From the NCBI RefSeq assembly GCF_000142905.1, contig NW_013657658.1, positions 101,672 through 165,671 on the forward strand: a stretch of 64,000 bases of DNA. Reading direction: 5' to 3'. The notes below the pieces were generated by a model. The model was not told the DNA's origin and ran no database searches. It worked only from the letters and a program-made list of their open reading frames with translations. Below, piece by piece: positions 37,890-46,599 of the stretch (position 1 is its first letter; the number at the start of each line of letters is the position of its first letter). The translations under genes were made by a program, and so were the position numbers. Source of the DNA: Thecamonas trahens ATCC 50062 (Eukaryota; Apusozoa; Apusomonadida; Apusomonadidae).

Positions 37890-40800
37890 AAGCAGGTTGC
37901 GTTGCTTCCGGCAGGCGCCCAGCCGTGGAACCGCCACACAATCTCGGCCCACTCGTCATTGTACGCATACGCCTCGACGCTTGCAGTGTACGTGTACAAG
38001 CGGACCGACGGCGGCGGGTTCCGCCTCTACAGGGTACTCGCCGGCCACGAGAAGACCATTACTGCTGTCGACTTGTGCCGAACCAACGAGAAGCTCATTC
38101 TCTCGGCCTCGCAGGAGAACAAGGTCATTGTCCGGGATGTGCAGTCGGGTGCCGAGCTGACCCGCGTTCGGACCGCCGCCACGCCCACCTGCGCTGCATT
38201 CTCGCCCACTGTCCGCACCCTCATCGGGTACGGTGACGCCAAGGGCGCGCTCGTGTTTTGGAACTTTGAGGCCAACGTGGAAAAAGTCGCTACGGGCCTG
38301 ACCTCCAAGACCATCACCCTCCTCCGGTGGAACCCAAAGGTGAGTTCCATCCTCGCGCTCGGCACCGAGGACGGCACCATCATCATCGCCGAAGCCCCGG
38401 CCGACATGGTCGAGGGCTCCGCCAGCGGCGCCATCTTTGACGTCGATGACGACGACGGCCGGCCTAGAGCGAGCTCGGCCGGTGGCAAGTCCAAGTCCAA
38501 GTCCAAGTCCAAGTCCAAGTCCAAGGCCAAGGCCAAGTCCAAGTCCAAGGCCAAGTCCAAGTCCAAGTCGCGCCGCGGCTCGTCGCGAGCAGAAGAGATC
38601 TCGGTCGAGTTTGTCAAGTTTCGACGCGACGACGCCTCCTCGGCTTCCAACCCAGCGGTGTGTGACCTGGCGTGGGACCCGCTCTCGAACAACTACCTCC
38701 TCGCCGCGTTTATGGACTCGGTCCTCTGCATGTACGACGTCGAGGGCCAGACCCGGCTCAAAAAGTTTGAATGTCCGAGCGCCGGCGTCCAGTCGCTCGC
38801 CTGGGTCGTCCGCTCGCCGGGCGAGTTTGTCACCACTGACGCCCGCGCCGGCGTCATCCGCGTGTGGAACGTCTCGCGTGACTCATACAAGGAAATGATC
38901 AAGGTCTCTGAGGCCGCCTTTCACAACCTGGCCTTTTTCGAAAAGTCGAGCTCGGCCGTGTGCTCGTTCAAGGACGGCTCCGTCGGCGTTTACTCGCTGC
39001 AAAAGCGCGGCTGGGAGAGCCTCGCCTCGCCGGGCCACCGCGAGACCATCTTTGACGCCAAGTTTTGCCCGTCGAACGCCAACCACCTCGCCACGGCCTC
39101 GTTTGACGGAACGGTCAAGGTCTGGGACGTGCGGAGCATGGAGTGTGTGAGCTCGTCGCCGGGCAACGAGGGCGTCCTCTACTGCCTCTCGTGGTCGCCA
39201 ACCGAGCCGGTCCTGCTTGCCTCGTCAGCCGAGGGTCACGTCCTGGTCTATGATGTCGAGCGAGGCGTCGTTGTCACTCGCATTCAGCATCACACCGACG
39301 CCGTGTTTCGGGTTGCTTGGTGCCCCACACACCCGCGCATCTTTGCCTCGGCCTCGCGCGACGGCTCTGTCATGGTCTGCACCGTCGACGGCGACATGCT
39401 CGCAAAGCTCCGTCACCCCAAGGCCTGCTACGGCGTCGACTGGTCGCCGTTTGCAGGCGGCCTCCTCGCCACCGGCTGCCACGACGGCGCCGTCCGCCTC
39501 CACACGCTTGACCTCGAGCACCTACTCACGGGCGGCTCTGGCGGGGTGAAGAGCGTCGAGACGCTCACCGGCCACAGCGCCCGTGCCTTTAACGTAGCCT
39601 TTTCACCGCTTGTCCGCGACTGGGTTGCCTCGGGCTCGGACGACGAGGATGTCCGTGTGTGGTCGGTCCTCTCCGGCAGCTCGGTCGCCGTCCTCTCGGC
39701 CCACACCTCGAATGTGCGTGGCATCGTCTGGTCGCCGGAAATCCCGTACCTTCTCATTTCCGGCTCTTGGGACGCGTCCATCCGATTGTGGGACGTCCGC
39801 GACTCGTCGTGCCTCGCCACGGTCCTTGACCACCACGCCGACGTCTACGGGCTGAGCGTCCACCCGCAGCGGCCCTTTGTCTTTGCGTCGTCGTCGCGGG
39901 ACACCACGCTGCGCCTGTGGTGCGTCGAGTCAGTCATTGCGTCGACTCGCCTCAAGCTGCTGACCGGCGCCGCCGAGTTGAGCTCGCTCCTCGGCTCGCC
40001 GCTCGACGTGGTGTCGTCTGCGAGCCAACCGCTGCGGCTGTGCGGGCCGGCCTCGGCTGCTCTCGCTGCGGCGCTTGACGACGGTGAGGTGGCGCTCGGC
40101 ACGGTTGAGGGCTACGCCCGCCTGTTGGGCCTCTTCTTTGCCCCGCGCGGACTTGAGGAGCTCTTTGCCCTGGCCGCTGCCGCGCTGACCGGCGAGGCCC
40201 CGGCCGACGACGACGTCCGCGTCGCCCTCCCGTACACGCGCGCTGTCGCCAGCAGCGGCCAACCGACTGTGGCGCTCGGCGGTGAGTCCAAGTTTGTTGG
40301 CGGCGCGGTCGGCGCTCCGCGCCGGCGCGACCGCCTCGCTGCCGCGCAAAAGGAGGCGCTGCGCTTTGGCCGCATGCGCGAGGTGTGTGAAATCTCGTTT
40401 GAGCTTGGCGAGTATGAAAAGGCCGTCGCCCTCGCACCCTGCGTCTCGATGGCGTACTGGCAATCGCTCTGTGCCCGCTACGCCTCGGTCCTCGATGAGC
40501 GTGGCTCGGACGAGGGCGGGGCGTACCAGGCGGCCGCCGGCGGAACGCCAGCGCTCGTGCAGTGGCTCATCGAGCGCGGCGATTTGACTGGTGCCTACGA
40601 GGCAGCCCACTTTGGCGCGCGCGTCCGCCGTGAGACAATCGACTCGAGCGAAGGCATGGCCGATGAAGCTGTCTCGGTCCTCTCCGCTGGCTCGTCCGCC
40701 TTTAGCGGCGTCGACCGCGGGCCCGGCGCAGGTCGCGGCGACGCACGCCTTGTCGCCCGCGTGGCCGACCTCGTTGCCGAGCGCCACTTTCAGAACTCGG

Positions 40801-41962
40801 AGCCGGTTGTCGCTGCCGCGTGCCATTTGGCTGTGGAGGATGTCGCCCGCGCCGTGCAGAAGCTCATGAAGGGCCACGAGGTCGAGATTGCCGTTGCCCT
40901 CGCCGTCGCCCTCGACGTCCCGCACACGCGCCACGTCCATGAGGCGCTCGCAGCGCGCGCCGAGGCACTTGGCGAGTTTGAGCTTGCCCTCGCCTGCCTC
41001 AAAGACTCACGGGTGCGCGACCCGATCAACTCGGCCGCCCGGATCTGCGCCCGCTTTGGCGGGCTTAAGAAGCTCTCGCGGAACGCCCTTCATGCCGCCG
41101 CCGGCCTTCGCTCGCCCGAGGCCTACCTGGAGGAGGCGACTCGCGCACAGGAGCGCGACGAACCGAGTGCGAGCGTGGTGCGGGCATACATGCTCTCGTC
41201 GGCGCCCGAGCCTGGCCTCGATGCCGGCCTCGCCGCTGTGGCGAAGCTCCTGCGCTGCGACGCCTTTGAGCTCGAGGCCATCGGTGAGATTGTCGACTGG
41301 ATGACGTGCGTGCGAAGCTCTGTCCTCCGGCGCTACGCCCGCAGGAAGGAGGTCATGGCGTACGCGTCGTACGTGGGCGCGTTCCGCGCCATGTACCGCG
41401 GCTTTGTTCCCGTCGTCGGCCCACTTGTCGACAACGTCGCTGACCTCGTCAAGAGCGGCGGTTTTGAAGCGCCGTTTGCCGGCGACATCGGCCTTGTTCA
41501 GCTCACCGCCGCGCACTTTTCGCCGCCCGAAACGACGACCGCATGGCCCATCGCATGCTCAAGGCGGCCAAGCGGGCGTACGCCTCCGGAGAGAGCCCTG
41601 GGGCAGAGGCGGCAAAGCGGTCCATGGGCGTGCTACGCACAAGGCTTGCTCGCAAGGCCGCCTCGTTCCGGGGTTCCACCTCGCTCCCGGCCTCTTTCAC
41701 CGTCAGCGCCGGCTCAACCGAGGCCGGCGGAGGCTCGCGAAGCGGCGCTTCCACCTCGGGCGTCATCATTGTCTCGGGCGCGCGCCTGCCATCAGGCGTC
41801 AACACCCGCGATCCGCGGTGGTCCATGTTCTCGGGCGAGCAGATCGACGGCCCTGTGTTTGGTGTGGGCAAGGGCTGGATCCCGCGCGAGGAGGCGCTCA
41901 TGTGGGGCCTGGTCAATGCTCTCTCACCCGCGAATGACGGGCGTCGGATCAATCCGTTCTGA
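37890..41962 (+). CDS. WDR17: WD repeat-containing protein 17 homologue
   Basis: Similarity is strong from the first recognisable codons, KQVALLPAGAQPWN, which is the conserved N-terminus of WDR17, so only a few residues (probably in an upstream exon) are missing. Two seven-bladed WD40 propellers follow, with typical blades LATASFDGTVKVWDVRS, SPGNEGVLYCLSWSP, WSPEIPYLLISGSWDASIRLWD and HHADVYGLSVHPQRPF, then an alpha-solenoid (LGEYEKAVALAPCVSMAYW; AACHLAVEDVARAV). A KS/KA dipeptide run (about 38489-38570) interrupts propeller 1. Near 41515-41545 the frame shifts by one: the correct tail (DGPVFGVG, EEALMWGLVN, GRRINPF) lies in the frame ending at 41962. Architecture resembles IFT and coat proteins; the cellular role is poorly known. 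Confidence 0.9.
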
Positions 41963-42252
41963 GTGAAAGCCAGAGAGAGAGAGAGAGTCCCCGGACCATG
42001 TTTGCCCTATGTGGGGTGTTTGGGGGGAGGGGTGGTGTTGGGGGGTGTTGGGGGGAAGGTGCCACAGTTGTCGCAAGTAAGTGAGGTGGGGGGTAGGGGG
42101 GGGGGGGGGGGGGTGGCGGTGGGGAGAGCAAACGTTACTGAGTGTGGGGTGTGGGCATGTGTGCATGACTCATGTGTGCATGATGGTGGTGTGTGCATGA
42201 CGGTGGTGTGTGCTTGGCGGTGGTGTGTGCTTGGCGGGTCGGACGGCGGTAG

Positions 42253-42339
42253 ATGGCGCGCCGCAAGAAGGGCAACCGGGGCAAGGGAAAGAGCAACAAG
42301 GGCGGTGGCCGGCGCAACAACAACGGCGGAGGACGTGGC

Positions 42340-42372
<33 letters not shown>

Positions 42373-43788
42373 AAGGTGTGCAAGTTCTGGAAAGAGGGCA
42401 AGTGCAACAGGGGCAACAGCTGCAAGTTCCGCCACGACGGCCCCAGTGGTGGTGGCGGCTTTGGTGCTCGCGGAGGCGGCGGCGGCGGTGGAGGCGGTGG
42501 TGGTGGTGGTGGCTTTGGACAGAACTCGTTTGGGAATCGTGGTGGGGGCGGCGGCTTTGGCGGCGGTGGCGGCTTTGGCGGCGGCTCGTTCGGGCAGAAC
42601 TCGTTTGCCAACCGCGGAGGTGGAGGCGGTGGCGGCGGGTTCGGCAACCGTGGCGGTGGAGGGTTCGGCAATCGCGGCGGCGGCGGCCGGGCGTTTGGCG
42701 ATGACACGGTGACGATGGGGGGAGCCGGCGGCGGCGGTGGCGGCGGGCGAAAGGGCAAGGGCAAGGGCAAGGGCAAGAAGAAGGGCGTGTGCCATCACTG
42801 GAAGAAGTACTCGTGCCGCAAGGCTTCCAACTGCCAGTACGCCCACTCTGGACCCGGCGGTCTTGCCAAGGATGCCCAGGGCGGCGGCGGCGGCTTTGCA
42901 CAGCGTGGGAGCGGAAACGGTGGCGGCGGTTTTGCGCAGCGCGGGAGCGGTGGCGGGTTTGGCCAGGGTGCGGGCGCGACTGGGTTTGGCCAGGGTGGCG
43001 GGTTTGGCCAGGGTGGCGGGTTTGGCAAGGGCGGCGGTTTTGGCAAGGGCGGCGGGTTTGGCCAGGGCGGCGGGTTCGGCAAGGGCGGCGGGTTCGGCAA
43101 GGGCGGCGGAGCCAGGTTTGGCCAGGGCGGCGGAGCCACCGGGCACGGAGCCAAGGGCGGCGCGGGGCAAACGTCGGCGGCAACCCAGCAGCGGATCAAG
43201 ATCATCCGTGACGATTTGAGTCAGTACGGAATCTGGCCGTTCTCGGCATATGGTGCAGTCGAGGGCCAGGCAAGTACGTATGCCGGCGACGTTCAGGCCG
43301 AGGAAATGCGATGGGAGGCGTACAAGGCCATGGCCGAATCGCGTGACGGTCTGCAGCGGTTTGTGCAGGTCGAGGCTACCATGGCGCAGGCAATGGCGGC
43401 CAAGCGCGAGGCTGTCATGATGAATCCGTACGCCTTTGTCGACGAGGTCAAAAAGACCCACACCATGGGGAACCTCTCGCCACCCGCAGATGAAGCTGCC
43501 GTGGGCGGCGGCGGCGCCGGGGTAGGTGTCGGAGCTGGGATGGGAGCCGGTACGAGAGCCGGCGCCGGTGCGGCCGCGGGAGCGGGTGCGGGAGCTGCCG
43601 CCGCTGCTGCCACTGCTGCTGCTGCTGCTGCGGCCGCAGCGGAGCCCGTGGCCGAGCCGGCTGCGGATCGGCAGTACACTGCGACAGAGCGTGCCTGCAT
43701 GGCTGCCTATGGCGCCGCAGCCTTTGAGCTCTTTGCCGTTCCCGAGATCCCGCCGCCGGGATACTTTGCCACGCCCGCCAAGGCTTGA
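42253..43788 (+). CDS. NUP42-like nucleoporin: CCCH fingers with FG repeats
   Basis: A 511-aa protein. A basic N-terminus (MARRKKGNRGKGK) leads to CCCH finger 1 (VCKFWKEGKCNRGNSCKFRH, C-x7/8-C-x5-C-x3-H). A Gly-rich FG-repeat region with repeated NSFGNRGG and GGGFGQGG/GGGFGKGG units holds a second CCCH finger (GVCHHWKKYSCRKASNCQYAH). After residue ~310 a folded part IIRDDLSQYGIWPFSAYG...EEMRWEAYKAM resembles the DL...P.W.LSCYG...EELR.AAY segment of plant/fungal NUP42-type proteins. After a poly-Ala linker the C-terminus FAVPEIPPPGYF resembles the IPExPPP Gle1-binding tail. This suggests a role in mRNA export at the pore's cytoplasmic face. Alternative: another RNA-binding CCCH protein. Confidence 0.65.
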
Positions 43789-44255
43789 GCCTCCAGCCTC
43801 TACACCCTCCAGCAAGTCTGGGTGCGGCCTTGCGAGCCGCCCGCCTGTGTGCTCGCAACAGCTCGCTGACAAAGAGCTGTTGTCCAAGAGTTAGCCACTT
43901 TCCGCGCGCCGTCGGCGCATGCTTGACCAGCACGCAGAGTGAAGAGTGTACATCCCAAGTGACGTCTCCTACTGCTTGTGACGAACGATTGCCACCCCCC
44001 TTGCCGCGATCCGGCCGGCGACAGCGCATCAGGCGGACCTCAGCGATGGTGCGCCTGACTCCCGCAGTGAGCAGGCCGCGACTCGGTGCGACGAACGGTG
44101 ACGAACAAAACTACGTTTCGCCGCGTGGGAAGGAAGGCGGGGGGGGGGGAGAAGGGGGGGGGGGGACAGGGCATGACAGCCACCAGGTCCTCACCCCACT
44201 CCCCTCCCCTTTCCCCTCACCCCACTCCCATCCCCTCCCCCTCCTCCCGCACACC
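43789..44255. other. intergenic region, nothing supported
   Basis: Between the NUP42-like and small membrane protein genes. Poly-G (44139-44164) and C/T-rich tracts (44200-44250) precede the next start codon. No RNA gene or convincing ORF. Confidence 0.45.
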
Positions 44256-44486
44256 ATGGCTCGCACAGTGTTGTCCCTGGCCGGCTTGGCACTCGTGGCG
44301 CTGGCGGCCGTCCTCGTCCTAGCCCACCCTGCGGCAGCCGAGGAGAAGAAGACTCTCGGCGGTAACGTCAACGAGCGCGACTTTATGCTCGCCGTCTTTG
44401 TGGGTGGCATTCCCGGTGTCATCTCTCTCGGTGCCGCCGTCTTCTGCGTCCTCTCTGCCGCCCACTACCGCAAGCAGCACCTGTGA
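44256..44486 (+). CDS. small membrane protein with signal peptide
   Basis: A 76-aa protein starting at 44256 in good context (CACACCATGG). Residues 1-28 form a signal peptide (LSLAGLALVALAAVLVLAHPAAA) with an AxA cleavage site. After a short polar stretch (EEKKTLGGNVNERDF) one transmembrane helix (about 43-66, MLAVFVGGIPGVISLGAAVF) and a basic tail HYRKQHL follow, suggesting a single-pass type I protein with a short cytosolic tail. Family not recognised; function unknown. The ORF is closed by a stop and lies alone between two repeats. Confidence 0.65.
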   Translation: MARTVLSLAGLALVALAAVLVLAHPAAAEEKKTLGGNVNERDFMLAVFVGGIPGVISLGAAVFCVLSAAHYRKQHL

Positions 44487-44513
44487 GCCCATAACACGCC
44501 CGCTCCCACACCT

Positions 44514-44573
44514 GCCACAGCAGCCACATCAGCCACAGCAGCCACAGCAGCCACAGCAGCCACAGCACCAGCC
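44514..44573. repeat. CCACAGCAG minisatellite
   Basis: About six to seven copies of a 9-bp unit (CCACAGCAG with variants) in the 3' flank between the small membrane protein and the crotonase gene. Confidence 0.85.
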
Positions 44574-44636
44574 ACCGCCACACGCCCGCCACACACCCTG
44601 ATCCCAGATATCCCTGACGTGCCGGGATGTTGGGGA

Positions 44637-45506
44637 TTATAGCTTCGATCCGAGCCGGAAAGGCTTCCAGTCGGGTGCCTGGCGCTTGCGCCACGCCTCA
44701 AGGCCGTGCAGAGTCTCGGGCGATCGGAGCGAGGCCTTGAAGACGCCGACAGCCTCCGCCATGGCCTCGGCGTGCGGGTGCGTGGCGACAAAGCCGATGA
44801 GCTTCTTGGTTGCCGCCATCGCCGCGGGCGCTGAGGTCCGCAGCTCGTCCATCAGCGTCGCCACCAACAGCTCCACACCGGCCTCGCTCTCGGCCACTTT
44901 CGTCATGGCGCCCATCTCGTACAGCCGTTGCAGCGACGTCCGCCGTCCGGTCAGCATCAGCTCGCGTGAGAAGAACGGGCCGAGCTGCGGCACAATGTAA
45001 GTCGAGATCATCGCCGGCACCAGGCCGCGCTTGACCTCGGTAAAGGCGATGTAGTCATCGGCCTTGCCCACCCGCAGATCACAGGCAAAGGCAAGGCCAA
45101 CACCACCGCCCAGCGCCGGCCCATTGAGCACCGCCAGCGTGGGCTTGGCCAGCGTGGCCAGCTCCTCAAAAACGCCGATAAAGTCGGCCACGCCCTTCCC
45201 GCCGCCGGCCCCATCGCGCCCATCAGCCCGTCCGGCCTTGGCCCGCATCGCCTCCTGGTTGCCAGCTGACAAGTCCATGCCGGTGCAAAAGTACTTGCCG
45301 GTCCCGGTCACCACCACGGCGTGGACCGCCGTGTCGTCGCCTGCCGCCGCCACCGCCGCTCGCAGCGCCTCCACTGCCGCCGGCGTCAGCGCATTGCCCT
45401 TCTTCGGCCTGTTCAGCCGGATGGTGACCACGCCGTCGGCCACCGTCACCACCACCGCCACCTGCCCCGCCTCTGCCGCCTGCCCATCAACCGCTGTCGC
45501 TGCCAT
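44637..45506 (-). CDS. enoyl-CoA hydratase/isomerase-family (crotonase) protein
   Basis: A 289-aa crotonase-fold protein. After a strand segment VADGVVTIRLNRPKKGNALTP the first oxyanion-hole loop is GTGKYFCTGMDLS. The second is NGPALGGGVGLAFACDLRVG. The position equivalent to catalytic Glu144 of mitochondrial hydratase is Gly here (GGGVGLA instead of GGGCELA), while Glu164 appears retained in FTEVKRGLVPA. Loss of one of the two glutamates is known in the delta3,delta2-enoyl-CoA isomerase and other branches, so isomerase or related CoA-ester chemistry is more likely than simple hydration. No peroxisomal SKL; the C-terminus is LGSKL, which is a weak variant. No clear mitochondrial presequence. 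Confidence 0.88.
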   Translation of the reverse strand: MAATAVDGQAAEAGQVAVVVTVADGVVTIRLNRPKKGNALTPAAVEALRAAVAAAGDDTAVHAVVVTGTGKYFCTGMDLSAGNQEAMRAKAGRADGRDGAGGGKGVADFIGVFEELATLAKPTLAVLNGPALGGGVGLAFACDLRVGKADDYIAFTEVKRGLVPAMISTYIVPQLGPFFSRELMLTGRRTSLQRLYEMGAMTKVAESEAGVELLVATLMDELRTSAPAAMAATKKLIGFVATHPHAEAMAEAVGVFKASLRSPETLHGLEAWRKRQAPDWKPFRLGSKL

Positions 45507-45743
45507 GTCTGCCCCGAGAATCCCCCCGGCCGCTCGCTTGTCCCGTCCCGCTCGAGAGACAAGTGGCGCTTCCGCCTGCTGCAGTCATCATCGCCTTTAC
45601 CATCGCAGATGTTGCAGACATCGCAGACGTCGCAGCCGGCCCCGGCCGCTCGGCGACTTTGCCTCCTCTTCGTCCTCCTCCTCCTCCTCCTGCTACTTCT
45701 ACTAATCTGGCCTCCTCTCGTCAGCTCAGCCTGATCCCGACTG

Positions 45744-46373
45744 CTACAGGGCAGCACCAGGGGCAGACACCACCCCGAGCTGCTTCTGGATAGAGTCGAC
45801 CAGGACCGAGACCGAGTTGGCATTAAAGCCGGGCTCCAGACGCATGGTATCGAGCTCGTCGCCAAACATCTCCGTAAACGTCGCCATCCACCAGCTCGCC
45901 ACCTCGGCGCCGGACTCGTCGTTGGTGGCCACGGGCGGGCGGAGCGGGTCGGCCGCCACTGCTGCCACCGGCGCCGCAACAGCAGCCTTCTCGGCAGAAG
46001 CAACGAGCTTGGCCGAGACCTTACGGATCTTGCGCCAGAGACCGAGCTTAACAAAGCCGGCCGAGACGTCGGCGCCGTCGCCCGAGAGCGTCATGCCCGA
46101 CGCCACCACGTCCTCCACCGCGTCGTGCGGGAGGCCAAGCGCAGCCTGGCATGCGCTCAGCAGCTTGGCGGTGAACCGGAGGCACCGCAGCGCCTGTCCA
46201 GACACCCGCAGCAGCACCTGCTCTCGCTCCTCCTCCTCCAGTCCCTGCACCTGCCCAAGGCTCGGGTACTCGGCCTCCGCCTCGGCAGGGAGCACCGGAG
46301 ATGGCTCGGAACCGGATGGGCCGTCGAGGCCAAAGTGGGCCACCACCGCGGCAGCTGCGGCAGTGTCGTCCAT
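45744..46373 (-). CDS. possible ribosome assembly protein 3 (Rsa3)-like protein
   Basis: A 209-aa protein; start at 46373 (MDDTAAAAAV), because the upstream in-frame part contains a GGATCC-type repeat and has no protein character. A helical middle (EEREQVLLRVSGQALRCLRF; GLWRKIRKVSAKLVASAEKA) precedes an Ala/Pro linker. The C-terminal ~45 residues, TEMFGDELDTMRLEPGFNANSVSVLVDSIQ, quoted here by its ends TEMFGDELDTMR and SVSVLVDSIQ, resemble the Rsa3 C-terminal motif (F.DDLd.LR..pdF...s...Lv..L), a nucleolar 60S-assembly factor. The match is short and the rest unrecognised, so treat as tentative. Confidence 0.4.
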   Translation of the reverse strand: MDDTAAAAAVVAHFGLDGPSGSEPSPVLPAEAEAEYPSLGQVQGLEEEEREQVLLRVSGQALRCLRFTAKLLSACQAALGLPHDAVEDVVASGMTLSGDGADVSAGFVKLGLWRKIRKVSAKLVASAEKAAVAAPVAAVAADPLRPPVATNDESGAEVASWWMATFTEMFGDELDTMRLEPGFNANSVSVLVDSIQKQLGVVSAPGAAL

Positions 46374-46599
46374 CGGGATGTACGGGGGGTGCGCTTGGGG
46401 TGTGGTGGTGGGGTGGTTGTGTGGATGTGGGGGGTTCACTGCCTGTGCGGAGAAGAGGGTGCTTGCTCTGCTGTTGCGTCGGGTGTCGCGCTTGCTGCTG
46501 TTCTCGCCCTTGCCCCCTTCTCCCTGCTGGTGCAGGATCCGGATCCGGATCCGGATCCAGATCACTCGGGCAACAACTCTCACCTCGGAGGCTGGCTAT

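Noticed and set aside
42007-43887. 626-aa minus-strand frame
   Set aside because: Antisense shadow of the Gly-rich NUP42-like gene; Gly codons read as Pro/Ala on the other strand with no protein features.
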